Positions 50,999 through 59,908 of a DNA stretch of 64,000 bases are shown here, piece by piece. The stretch is from Rubrivivax sp. SCN 71-131. GTDB taxonomy: Bacteria; Pseudomonadota; Gammaproteobacteria; Burkholderiales; Burkholderiaceae_C. Within the stretch, counting starts at the first letter, position 1. Each line of letters starts with the position of its first letter. The position numbers and the translations under genes were made by a program. The notes beneath the pieces are model-generated. The model worked only from the letters and a program-made list of their open reading frames with translations, did no database searches and was not told the origin of the DNA. The stretch covers positions 248,001-312,000 of the forward strand of contig MEFD01000012.1 of NCBI GenBank assembly GCA_001724995.1, written 5' to 3'.

Positions 50999-51656
50999 CG
51001 ACCCGGAGAAGGTAGACCGCTTCTGACTCGGTGAGCGAGTCGAAGCCGAACCCGAAGTGGCGACGCCACCAAGTTTCAAGGGCTGCATGCTTCTTCCTCA
51101 GTTCAACGAGCGTTTCGGACCTCGAACCGATTTTAGCGGAACGGGACTGGCCGGTCAGGGATATGAACCCGTCAACGATACCGCCCTTCTCCATGACGTA
51201 GCCGCGCAGGTTCGCCAGCGTACCGCCTTGGCCGACGAAGTCGTCCGCAAGCACATACCGAGCGCCAGCCACTACATCGCCGTCGAACAGCGCTTGATTC
51301 GCCATGCGGTGCCAGCCACTGGAACCGGTGTGCCCGACCCGGTTGATTTGCACCAGCGATGTTTCCATGATCGCCCCATATCGGCGCTCCAGCCACAGGC
51401 CCATGGCGGCGGGTATTCGATTGACCGAGACGCCCTCGTACGCCTGCACGGGGGCGATGATCTGCGCGCTTCGCATCAGGACGCTCAACGCATCGGGCAA
51501 CGCGGCGCTCAGAATCTCCGAGACGAGGTTCCACGACGCTGCAGGGTCGCCGGCTTTGGCCGCGGGGTAGCGCGGATGCTTCTTGACGATCGACTCGGGC
51601 GCCGCGATGAAGACGTCCGGTTCGTTCGGCGACCACGGGGCCCTGCTGGCGAACAT
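50958..51656 (-). CDS. phosphoribosyltransferase-domain protein
   Basis: A 232-residue protein with a type I phosphoribosyltransferase fold. The PRPP-binding motif is VLADDFVGQGGTLA (135-148), and the C-terminus contains a LTESEAVYLLR segment typical of a family found on mobile elements and near restriction or methylation genes, as I recall. No hypoxanthine- or orotate-specific signature is visible, so the substrate is unknown. It has its own terminator. Together with the nucleotidyltransferase it interrupts the polysaccharide locus between the amidotransferase and the acyl-CoA ligase, suggesting acquisition as a cassette. Confidence 0.75.
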   Translation of the reverse strand: MFASRAPWSPNEPDVFIAAPESIVKKHPRYPAAKAGDPAASWNLVSEILSAALPDALSVLMRSAQIIAPVQAYEGVSVNRIPAAMGLWLERRYGAIMETSLVQINRVGHTGSSGWHRMANQALFDGDVVAGARYVLADDFVGQGGTLANLRGYVMEKGGIVDGFISLTGQSRSAKIGSRSETLVELRKKHAALETWWRRHFGFGFDSLTESEAVYLLRVDADTIRSRLSEEG

Positions 51657-51807
51657 AGACGGATTCTGCAGCGCGGCAGCGCTGCGGCCACCCGAGTCAG
51701 GCTGCGTCGGCTGTCGTCCGGGGGTTGGCGGCCCTTGGCCCGCATCCCGTTACGCCCCCAGTGAAGACGCACCACTGCCGCGTTGCGTGAACACGGCCAT
51801 CGGTCAC

Positions 51808-53421
51808 TCACCCCGCCTGCCGCTCCCCCCACTGCGTCGCCAGCAGCTTGCGGTCGATCTTGCCGTTGGGGTTGCGCGGCAGCGGGCCCGGCATAGCCTG
51901 CACGCCGTGCGGCACCATGTAGGCGGGCATGCGCTGGCGGCATTGCGCGAGCAGCGCCTCGACCTCGAGCGCCGCCGAGCCGTCGGGCGCCGTGGCGATG
52001 ACCTGGATCGCCTGCCCGAGCGTCGCATGCTCGACGCCGAAGGCCACGCACTCGCCGACGAGCTTCGTCGCGTACAGCACCTCCTCGACCTCGGTCGGGC
52101 TGACGCGGTAGCCCGAGGTCTTCATCATCTCGTCGCGCCGGCCGACGAAGTAGAGGAAGCCCTCGGCGTCGCGGCGCACCGTGTCGCCCGAGAAGACGGC
52201 GACCTCGGGCAGCATCTGCCCGGCCTGGCGCCCGGCGATGCCCGCCGGCAGCAGCTTGTAGCGCTCGGCCGTCTTCTCGGCATCGCCCCAGTAGCCCTGG
52301 CCGACGAGCGCGCCGCGGTGCACCAGCTCGCCCGGCTCGTCGGCGCCGCACTCGCTGCCGTCCTCGCGCAGCACCAGGATCTCGGCGTTCGGGATCGCCT
52401 TGCCGATCGAATCGGGCCGGCGGTCGACCTCCTCCGGCGGCAGGTAAGTGCTGCGGAAGGCCTCGGTCAGCCCGTACATGAGATAAGGCTTCGCGCGCGG
52501 CACGCGCCGGCGCAGCGCGTCCAGCGTCTCGCGCGGCATGCGCCCGCCGGTGTTGGCGAAGTAGCGCAGGTGCTCGGCGATCGCGGCCGGCCACTCGAGC
52601 TGCGTCAACTGGATGTAGAGCGGCGGCACCGCCGTCAGGCCCGTCACCTTCTCGCGCTCCAGCGCGCGCAGCACGTCGCGCGGCAGCAGGTAGTTCAGCA
52701 GCACCACGCGCGCGCCGCTGTGAAAGCCGGTGGTGAGCTGGCTGAAGCCGGCATCGAAGGACAACGGCAGCGCCGCCAGCAGCGTGTCCTCGGGGCCGTT
52801 CTCGAGGTAGCTCGCCACGCTCTTCGCGCCCGCCACCATGTTGCGGTGCGACAGCACGACGCCCTTGGGACGGCCGGTGGAGCCGCTGGTGTAGAGGATG
52901 GCGCAGAGGTCGGTGTCGATGACGCGATGCCCCGCACACGGCGGCGCCGCCAGCAGCTCGGCCCAGGCGTGCAGCGCCAGGCCCACCGGCAGATCCAGCG
53001 GCTGCGGCGCCGGCTCGGTCAGCACCACGTGCTTCAGGTCCGGGCACTCGCGCAGCACCGGCGCCAGCAGGGCCAGCCGCTCGGGCGAGGTGACGAGCAC
53101 CCTCACGTTGCAATCGCGCGCGATGTAGGCCACCTGCTCGGGCTTGAGCAGCGGGTTCATCGGCACCATCACGCCGCCGGCGGCGGGCGTACCGAAACTC
53201 GCGACCACGGTCTCGAGGCGCTTCTCGAGATAGATGCCGACGCGGTCGGTGCGGGCGAGGTTCAGGTGCATGAGGGCGGAGGCGAAGGCCTGCAGCGCAT
53301 CGGCCAGTTGCCCGTAGTGCCAGGTCACGGCGCCGGGGCCCACGGTCGTGAGGGCCGGCCGCTGCGGCTCGCGGTCGGCGCGACGCAGCGGCAGGTGGTG
53401 CAGCAGATGGGTGTCGTCCAT
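51808..53421 (-). CDS. AMP-forming acyl-CoA ligase, exosortase A system-associated type
   Basis: A 537-residue member of the ANL superfamily. The phosphate-binding loop YTSGSTGRPKGVVLSH is at 177-192, later motifs include YLMYGLTEAFRSTYLPPEEV and GEPGELVHRG-like sequence, and the C-terminal lysine motif is NPNGKIDRKLLA. The adenylate-forming domain activates a carboxylic acid and loads it on CoA or a carrier-protein thiol. Similarity as I recall is to the exosortase-A-associated ligase (TIGR03098). It starts at ATG 53421. The carrier protein encoded at 55739 is a likely acceptor. It is divergent from the downstream plus-strand operon. Confidence 0.88.
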   Translation of the reverse strand: MDDTHLLHHLPLRRADREPQRPALTTVGPGAVTWHYGQLADALQAFASALMHLNLARTDRVGIYLEKRLETVVASFGTPAAGGVMVPMNPLLKPEQVAYIARDCNVRVLVTSPERLALLAPVLRECPDLKHVVLTEPAPQPLDLPVGLALHAWAELLAAPPCAGHRVIDTDLCAILYTSGSTGRPKGVVLSHRNMVAGAKSVASYLENGPEDTLLAALPLSFDAGFSQLTTGFHSGARVVLLNYLLPRDVLRALEREKVTGLTAVPPLYIQLTQLEWPAAIAEHLRYFANTGGRMPRETLDALRRRVPRAKPYLMYGLTEAFRSTYLPPEEVDRRPDSIGKAIPNAEILVLREDGSECGADEPGELVHRGALVGQGYWGDAEKTAERYKLLPAGIAGRQAGQMLPEVAVFSGDTVRRDAEGFLYFVGRRDEMMKTSGYRVSPTEVEEVLYATKLVGECVAFGVEHATLGQAIQVIATAPDGSAALEVEALLAQCRQRMPAYMVPHGVQAMPGPLPRNPNGKIDRKLLATQWGERQAG

Positions 53422-53768
53422 GGGTCGATCGTCGCCGACGAGAGCGCCGGCCGCTGTGACGTGGGTTGGGGCTGAAATCGGCCCTAGCCCGGGCCGATCC
53501 CGGTCGAGCCTGCGCGGATCGAAGCGCGACTCTAGCGGCGGCGGCCCGCGGCGATGACGTGCGGGCCGCGTGCAGGCGTCAATTGTTGGCGCTCCGGACG
53601 CCAGAGCGCGCGCGCGCGGGGCCCGCGCTGCCGTACGGCGGCTATGCTGGCCCGCTCCGCGGCCAGGACGGCCGGGTTGCCTCCAGCGTGAAGCCCGACC
53701 ATGACACCCATGCCCCGCGCGGCGAGCGGCCCGGCCGCGCCGCCGGCGGGGCGTCTTCGCCAGGCGCC
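53422..53768. other. divergent spacer between acyl-CoA ligase and hydrolase
   Basis: 347 GC-rich bases between the divergent ligase (minus) and hydrolase (plus). No terminator, RNA gene or convincing promoter was found; TATGCT near 53643 is a weak -10 candidate for the plus-strand operon. Open frames here look like shadows. Confidence 0.4.
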
Positions 53769-54629
53769 ATGCCCCGGCGCCGCAGCGCGCTCGCCGCGGT
53801 GCTGCTAAGCGGGCCGGCAGCGCTGGCGCTGCCGGCCTGCAGGGCGCGGCGCGAGGAGCCCGACGAGCGCCTGGCCTACAAAGCCACGGCGCAGGGCGAG
53901 TTGCGCCTGGACTGGTTCCGCGCCGCGGGCAGCAAGGCGGCACCGGCCCTGCTGCTGTTCCACGGCGGCGCCTGGGCGCACGGCTCGCCGCGGCAGTTCC
54001 ATCCGCTGTGCCGGCACCTGGCCGCGCGCGGCCTACACGCGCTGAGCGCCGAATACCGCCTCCGCGACCGCCACCACAGCAGCCCCGCCGACGCCGTGCA
54101 GGACGCACGCGACGCCATGCGCCATCTCCGTCGCGAGGCCGGCGCGCTCGGCATCGACCGCCAACGCATCGCTGCCGGCGGCGGCTCGGCCGGCGGCCAC
54201 CTGGCCGCGTGCCTGGGCACCGGCGTCAGCCTGCCCGACCCCGGCGCGGACCCCGCGCTGCCCGTGCGCCCGTCGGCGCTGGTGCTGCTCAATCCGATGC
54301 TGGACCTGGGGCCGGGCCGCCCCGACCACGCACTCGTCGGCGCACGCTGGCGCGAGCTCTCGCCGCGACAGCACGTGGGCCCCGGCATGCCGCCGACGCT
54401 GATCGTCAACGGCACGGCCGACATCGACGTTCCCGTCGCCACCGTGCAGGACTTCTGCACCGCGGCGCGCGCGCACAGCGGCGACTGCGAAGCGGTGTTC
54501 CGCGAAGGCGCGGGCCACGGCTTCTTCAACACCGAAGTCGATCGAGGGCGCCACGTCGCGTTCACCTGGGCGGCGATCGAGGCCTTCCTGCGGCGCGTCG
54601 GTCACCTGAAGCCTTCCCTCTCCTCCTGA
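53769..54629 (+). CDS. alpha/beta-hydrolase, putative lipoprotein
   Basis: An esterase/lipase-like hydrolase of 286 residues (BD-FAE/acetyl-esterase type). It has the oxyanion motif HGGAW (65-69), nucleophile elbow GGGSAGG with Ser140, acid residue in NGTADIDVPV and the histidine in EGAGHGFF. The N-terminus is a signal ending LALPAC, so it may be lipidated at Cys24. It probably acts on acyl groups of the exported polysaccharide; its place immediately before the acyltransferase (9-base gap) supports opposing or editing roles. Hydrolases also occur in exosortase-linked loci, though this one does not match the ones I remember. Confidence 0.85.
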   Translation: MPRRRSALAAVLLSGPAALALPACRARREEPDERLAYKATAQGELRLDWFRAAGSKAAPALLLFHGGAWAHGSPRQFHPLCRHLAARGLHALSAEYRLRDRHHSSPADAVQDARDAMRHLRREAGALGIDRQRIAAGGGSAGGHLAACLGTGVSLPDPGADPALPVRPSALVLLNPMLDLGPGRPDHALVGARWRELSPRQHVGPGMPPTLIVNGTADIDVPVATVQDFCTAARAHSGDCEAVFREGAGHGFFNTEVDRGRHVAFTWAAIEAFLRRVGHLKPSLSS

Positions 54630-54638
54630 CGGGCGATC

Positions 54639-55648
54639 ATGTTCGGCATCCTGCGCACTGCCCTGGCACTCTTGGTCGTGGCGGGACATCTCGGCCCGGT
54701 GGAACGGATCGGCCCTTACGCCGTGTTCGGCTTCTATGCCCTGAGCGGTTACCTGATGACCGCCATCCTGCGCGAGCGCTACGGCTACAACGCTGCGGGC
54801 ATCGGCCGCTACGCGGCCAACCGGGTGCTGAGGATCTTCCCGATCTATTGGGTCGCGCTCGCGCTGTCGGTCGTGCTGCTGTGGTTGGTCGGCGAATCCG
54901 CGGCCCGCGCTTATCACGAGTCGATGGGCTTGCGCCTGCCCGCGACCGAGGTCTGGCGCAATCTGCTGCTCGTGCTGAGCATCGATACCGGAACGCGCTG
55001 GGTACCGCCGGCCTGGGCCCTCAGCGTCGAGATCTTCTACTACGCGGCCATCGGACTGGGCCTCTCGCGACACGCGCCGGTCTGCGCGCTCTGGCTCGGC
55101 GCCAGCATCGCTTACACGGCCTACCTGAACCTGGATGGCGCAAGCTTCAGCTACCGTTACTTCACGGTCCCCGCGGCGTCGCTCCCCTTTGCCATGGGAG
55201 CCATGCTGCATCACCTCCGGGGCTGGCGCGCCTATCCACGACGCCTCGTCGAGTCGCGCGCTCTCCTTCTCCTCCTCGCGCTTGCATTCGTGGCCAACGG
55301 GGGACCGCCTCGGTCCTCGGGGGCGCATCCGCTCAGGGCTGGCAGTTCTATCTCAGCCTGATGCTGGCTTGGGGGCTGATCGCCTGCTTGGCGACCCGGC
55401 GCAGCGCGCGGCTGCGGGAGCTGGACTCGCGCATCGGCGACCTGAGCTACCCGATCTACCTGCTGCACTACCAGGCGGGCCTCGTGCTGGTACTCCTAAG
55501 CGTACCCTGGAGCCGCGGCCATCCGGCCTTCGCGTTGCTCGGGGCAGCGCTCACGGTGCTGCTGTCCATGGGGGCGGTACGCTTGCTGGACCCCGCAATC
55601 CAGGGAGTTCGCAATCGGATCCGGCCCGTCGCCGCGGCGCGCGCCTGA
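54639..55648 (+). pseudogene. acyltransferase 3 family protein, frameshifted
   Basis: A polytopic O-acyltransferase of the type that adds acetyl or other acyl groups to exported polysaccharides. The first reading part (54639 to about 55300) encodes the family start RTALALLVVAGHLG, the FGFYALSGYLM helix and RVLRIFPIYWVALAL. The remainder continues in another frame from GGASAQGWQFYLSLMLAWGL through RIGDLSYPIYLLHYQAGLVLVLL to the stop at 55648. The break falls at a run of five Gs (55299-55303); one extra G would restore the frame. It is a recent mutation, a phase-variable tract or a sequence error. It sits between the hydrolase and the acyl carrier protein. Confidence 0.85.
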
Positions 55649-55738
55649 AAGCGTCGAATCCGCCACAGCAGCGCTGCCGGGCAGCGCCTACACTGCGGCC
55701 CCCCTTGGCCGGCAACGGCCCGACCCGCGAACGACGCC

Positions 55739-55990
55739 ATGATTGCCCTCGACGACCTGCTGCGGATGCTGGACGAACTGCTCGGCCTGAACGGCCGGGC
55801 GCTGCACTTCACCGCCGACACCGCGCTGCTGGGCGCGCTGCCCGAACTCGACAGCATGGCCGTCGTTGCCTTGATCACGGGCATCGAGGACCGATTCGGC
55901 GTCGCCGTGGACGATGACGAGATCTCCGGCGAGACCTTCGCCAGCGTTGGCTCCCTGCTTGCCTTCGTGCAGGCCAAAGTCAGCGGCTGA
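55739..55990 (+). CDS. acyl carrier protein
   Basis: An 83-residue carrier protein with the phosphopantetheine site LDSM (Ser39) following ALPELDSMAVVALITGIED, then a standard helix-III region (EISGETFASVGSLLAFVQ). It is not the fatty-acid AcpP; carriers of this kind occur with exosortase-linked acyl-CoA ligases. It probably holds an acyl or aminoacyl group loaded by the ligase at 51808-53421. It starts 26 bases before the first glycosyltransferase and likely shares its transcript. Confidence 0.88.
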   Translation: MIALDDLLRMLDELLGLNGRALHFTADTALLGALPELDSMAVVALITGIEDRFGVAVDDDEISGETFASVGSLLAFVQAKVSG

Positions 55991-56016
55991 AGCTCAGCGC
56001 GGCCCGAGCCAGCGCG

Positions 56017-57015
56017 ATGGCGACGCCGCCCCATGCCAGCGAAGACGGTGCACCCGCCGTCAGCGTCATCGTCCCGGCCTACAACGTGGCGCCGTGGATC
56101 GAGGAGACGCTGCGCTCGATACTCGACCAGGCCGGCTTCGACGACTTCGAAGTGCTGGTGGTCGACGACCGCTCACAGGACGACACCGCAGCCATCGTGC
56201 AGCGCCTGGCCGGGCAAGACCCGCGCCTGCGCCTGCTGCGCAACGAAGGGCCGCAGGGCGCGGCCGGCGCGCGCAACCACGGTCTGGCGCAGGCGCGCGG
56301 CGAGTGGCTGGCCTTTCTCGATGGCGACGATCTGTGGTTGCCCGACAACCTGCGCCTGAAGATGGAGGCGGCGAAAGCGCACCCGGACGCTGAACTGATC
56401 AGCTCCGACTTCATCAACGAGAACCGCGCCGATCGCCCGCTTTCACACTCCGAGTGGCCCGTGTGGCGCCAGTCCCTGCTGCCGCACTGGGCCAGCAACG
56501 TGGGGTTGCCACCCGCGCCCGACGAACCGGCGCTGCGCCTGATCGCCGACCCGCTGACCTGCTTCCTGCGCGACGAGGTGCTGGGCAACACCGGCACCTT
56601 CGTGCTCAAGCGTGCGCGCGTTCTCGCGCTGGGAGGCTTCGACACCTCGCTCGAGATCGGCGAGGACGTCTACCTGTGGCTGCAGGTCGCTCGCCACTGC
56701 GCGCACCTGCTCTTCGTCCATCAACCCCTGATGTACTACCGCTACCACCCGGGCAGCCTCACCAATCAGGGCTACCCGGCGCATGCGTTCTTTGCGGAGA
56801 AGTTCTATCGGATGCTTCGAGCGAGCGACGACTTCTCGGAGTATCGCTCTTATATCGAACGACGCATCGTGTATGCGCTGACGACACAGAACATCTATTT
56901 CCGAAAGTGCGGTCGCCACGCGGACGCAATTCGGTCGAGCATCAACATAATACAAATCGACACTTGGCGCGCCAGCAGTTGGCGCATCTGTATCGCAAGC
57001 GTGCTGGGGCAGTGA
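56017..57015 (+). CDS. family 2 glycosyltransferase
   Basis: A GT-A fold transferase of 332 residues. It has the N-terminal SVIVPAYNVAPWIEETLRSIL, the nucleotide-sugar site VVDDRSQDDT (DDRS 50-53) and LAFLDGDDLWLPDN with the metal-binding DGDD (102-105). The second half includes GGFDTSLEIGEDVYLWL. It transfers a sugar of unknown type to the growing polysaccharide in the cytoplasm. A transcript with the acyl carrier protein upstream is likely. The last 60 residues are AT-richer and shade into the lower-GC glycosyltransferase that follows. Confidence 0.92.
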   Translation: MATPPHASEDGAPAVSVIVPAYNVAPWIEETLRSILDQAGFDDFEVLVVDDRSQDDTAAIVQRLAGQDPRLRLLRNEGPQGAAGARNHGLAQARGEWLAFLDGDDLWLPDNLRLKMEAAKAHPDAELISSDFINENRADRPLSHSEWPVWRQSLLPHWASNVGLPPAPDEPALRLIADPLTCFLRDEVLGNTGTFVLKRARVLALGGFDTSLEIGEDVYLWLQVARHCAHLLFVHQPLMYYRYHPGSLTNQGYPAHAFFAEKFYRMLRASDDFSEYRSYIERRIVYALTTQNIYFRKCGRHADAIRSSINIIQIDTWRASSWRICIASVLGQ

Positions 57016-57091
57016 TCGCATTCAGCCACTCACTCTTCGCGCATTTAGCAATTTGTTCGCTTGTCACGAAGCAAAGTACAAGGACGGCCAA

Positions 57092-58159
57092 GTGAATATC
57101 TTGTTTCTTACCAATCGGACATTCTTACCACAAAGCATTGGTGGAGCGGAATGGTCGACACATCATCTCTGTCTGCAGTTACGCGATCTCGGTCATGACG
57201 TCGCCGTCCTGTGCTCACTCCATCCGAAAGGTCGACTGGCCTTCTGGAATCGGATTCAGCGAAAAGTCTTTCGTCGTCGTTTTCCAAGAGATCGCGGATT
57301 GGGCTATCGCGTATTCAGAAGCTGGGATCCGCTGGCCTCACTCGATGGGCTTGCAACCTTGCTTCGACCGGATATCGCTGTCGTCATCGGCGCGCCCCCC
57401 GATGCGGTCAGCCTGGCAATGAAATGTCTTACACTGAAACTTCGAACAGTATACCAAGTGCGAGATGTTGTCTTTCAAAAGCATGGCGATCTTACAAAAA
57501 TCAAGAATGAGGCGCACTTCATCGCCAATTCTCAGTTTACTGCCGAACGTCTACGGGATCAGTTTGGAATTTCTTCGGATATCATCATTCCGACCATTAT
57601 CCCGGAGCAAGTGCAAACAGATGGACACGGCTCAAAGATATTATTGATTAATCCGGATCCCGACAAAGGTGGGCAGCTGCTCCTCCAGCTCGCGCGGGCC
57701 CGGTCGAAATATAAGTATCTGATCCAAGAATCTTGGAAAGGCAACGCCCAACTCATAGAAGCTAAACAAATTGCCATGAGTTTAGGTAATGTCGAGTGGC
57801 GCGCGCCGACCCAAGACATTCGGGAAGCCTTCCGCGAAGCGCGCATCTTGATCGTGCCGTCGCGCGTTGAAGAAGCATGGGGGCGCGTCGTAAGCGAAGC
57901 CCAAGTCAGCGGAATCCCTGTAATTGCATCAAATATTGGTGGACTTCCGGAGTCAGTCGGCCCCGGCGGCCTGCTGATCGATCCATCGTCAGGGATTGAA
58001 AGATGGACGGAGGCTGTCGACTCGTTGATGCTCGATGAGCAACGTTGGAATGCCGTATCGGAAGCTGCGCGCCTGCACGCGAGACGCCCGGAGATGGACG
58101 TTCGATATCAGGCGCGCCAAGTTCAAGCTGTGTTCGACGAGTTCGTCAAAACCCCCTGA
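57092..58159 (+). CDS. family 4 glycosyltransferase, AT-richer
   Basis: A GT-B fold transferase of 355 residues. It starts VNILFLTNRTFLPQSIGGAEW (GTG 57092 after AAGGACGG) and carries the donor-binding EX7E motif EAWGRVVSE within RVEEAWGRVVSEAQVSGIPVIAS, as in GT4 retaining enzymes. Base use is distinctly AT-richer than the flanking genes, indicating a foreign origin or a horizontally exchanged specificity gene, as is common in polysaccharide loci. It lies between a GT2 gene and the flippase. Confidence 0.9.
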   Translation: MNILFLTNRTFLPQSIGGAEWSTHHLCLQLRDLGHDVAVLCSLHPKGRLAFWNRIQRKVFRRRFPRDRGLGYRVFRSWDPLASLDGLATLLRPDIAVVIGAPPDAVSLAMKCLTLKLRTVYQVRDVVFQKHGDLTKIKNEAHFIANSQFTAERLRDQFGISSDIIIPTIIPEQVQTDGHGSKILLINPDPDKGGQLLLQLARARSKYKYLIQESWKGNAQLIEAKQIAMSLGNVEWRAPTQDIREAFREARILIVPSRVEEAWGRVVSEAQVSGIPVIASNIGGLPESVGPGGLLIDPSSGIERWTEAVDSLMLDEQRWNAVSEAARLHARRPEMDVRYQARQVQAVFDEFVKTP

Positions 58160-58168
58160 AATTTAGCT

Positions 58169-59641
58169 GTGACCAGCGTCCGCCGCGCCCTTGCGCTCTC
58201 GTTCGGGGAGCGCTACCTGTTGATCATGCTGGCGCTGGCCAGCAATATGCTGCTGGCGCGGTTGCTCACGCCGACCGAGATCGGGCTGTACTCGGTGACG
58301 CTGGCGGTGATCGGCATCGCGCATGTGCTGCGCGACTTCGGCGTCGGCGCCTACCTGATCCAGGAGAAGGAGCTCACCGAGGCCCACGTCCGCACGACCT
58401 TCGGCATCTCGCTGGCCATCGGCGGCACGCTGTTCTTCGCGCTGCACCTGGCCGCGCCGTGGGTCGCGCGCTTCTACGCCGAGCCGGAGATGGCGGCACT
58501 CATGCGCACGGTGGCGCTGAACTTCCTCGTGCTGCCGTTCTGCACCGTGTCGCTGGCACTGCTGCGCCGCGAGCTCGAGTTCAAGCGGCTGCTCTACGTC
58601 AACGTGGTGGCGGCGATCGTCGGCTTCGCGGTGACGGTGGGCCTGGCTTGGGCCGGCTGGGGCGCCTTCAGCATGGCCGTGGGCGCGGTGGCGACCAACG
58701 CCAGCACCGGCCTGGGGGCCTGGCTGGTGCGGCGCGAGCGCCGGCTGCTGCTGCCGTCGTTCAGCGAGTGGCGGCGGGTGCTGGGCTTCAGCGGGCAGAA
58801 CGTGGCGGCCAACCTGGTGACGACGGTGTCGATGGACATCAACGACCTCGCCGTCGGCAAGATCCTCGGCTTCGCGCCGGTGGCCATCCTCAGCCGCGCG
58901 CAAGGGCTGATGAACCTCTTCCACCGCGACGTGATGACAGCGGTGCGCAACGTCGCCTTTCCGGCCTTCGCGCGCGCGCACCGCGAAGGCGCGGCCGTCG
59001 ATGCCCATCACACCAGCAGCGTGACCGCGGTCACCGCCTGCGCCTGGCCCTTCTACGGCTTCGTGGCCCTGTTCCCGCTGGAAATCCTGCGCCTGCTGTT
59101 CGGCGACCAGTGGGACAGCGCCGTACCCCTGGTGCCGGTGTTCTGCCTTGCCGGGGCCATCGCCGTGCTGGCCAACATGGTGTTCCCGTTGATCATCGCC
59201 GTGGGCCGAATCGACCTCGTGACGCGCGCCGAGCTGCTGTTCCAGCCGGCGCGCGCGGCACTCATCGTCGGCGCGGCGGTGAGTTATCGCTCACTCATGG
59301 CTTGCGCGCTGGCCTACTGCGCCATGTGGTTCATCTACGTGCCGCTGGCGTACGCGGTCAAGCAGCGCTGCGTGCGGACGCACGGACGCCCCCTCGCCGC
59401 CGGCTGCCTGCGCAGCGCCGGGGTCGCCGCGGCCTGCCTGGTCCCGGCGGCGCTGGTGTCGCTGCAGGCCGGGCCCGGCCGCGACGCACCGGTGTCGCCG
59501 GCGCTGTTCGCGGGCGCGGCCGCCGCCACCATCGTCGCCTGGGTCGTGCTGGTCTCGTGGAGCCGGCACCCGCTGGCGTCCGAGCCCCTGTTCGTGCGAA
59601 CCTTGGGGCGCTTCATCCCTGCCCGCCGGAGCCCGCCGTGA
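58169..59641 (+). CDS. Wzx-type oligosaccharide flippase
   Basis: A 490-residue inner-membrane protein with about 12-14 hydrophobic helices of the MOP/polysaccharide-transporter superfamily. The N-terminal LLIMLALASNMLLARLLTPTEIGLYS and the segment LGFSGQNVAANLVTTVSMDINDLAVGKILGF are typical of lipid-linked repeat-unit flippases (Wzx/RfbX). It starts at GTG 58169. It should move undecaprenyl-linked repeat units to the periplasm for a Wzy-like polymerase, which is not recognised in this window. Confidence 0.9.
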   Translation: MTSVRRALALSFGERYLLIMLALASNMLLARLLTPTEIGLYSVTLAVIGIAHVLRDFGVGAYLIQEKELTEAHVRTTFGISLAIGGTLFFALHLAAPWVARFYAEPEMAALMRTVALNFLVLPFCTVSLALLRRELEFKRLLYVNVVAAIVGFAVTVGLAWAGWGAFSMAVGAVATNASTGLGAWLVRRERRLLLPSFSEWRRVLGFSGQNVAANLVTTVSMDINDLAVGKILGFAPVAILSRAQGLMNLFHRDVMTAVRNVAFPAFARAHREGAAVDAHHTSSVTAVTACAWPFYGFVALFPLEILRLLFGDQWDSAVPLVPVFCLAGAIAVLANMVFPLIIAVGRIDLVTRAELLFQPARAALIVGAAVSYRSLMACALAYCAMWFIYVPLAYAVKQRCVRTHGRPLAAGCLRSAGVAAACLVPAALVSLQAGPGRDAPVSPALFAGAAAATIVAWVVLVSWSRHPLASEPLFVRTLGRFIPARRSPP

Positions 59642-59908
59642 CGAACAGCCTCCTGCCGATGGCTGCTCGGGCATGTCGACGGCCCCGAGTACGCGCCTTC
59701 GCGCAGGAGGCGCACGTCCGGCTGCAGCCGCACGGCAGCGCCTGCAACCGGGCCCGCCGGGCGCGGTCGGCGTCCGCGCACACGTGCAAGGCTTCACAGT
59801 CCCGATGGGCAGCGGCGGGCAATGGCGGACGCGGGCAGCGTCCGTAGGCACAATCCCTGTCGCCCGTCAAGGACAAGCCGTCGATCACCCCGCACGCCAA
59901 GACCCGTG

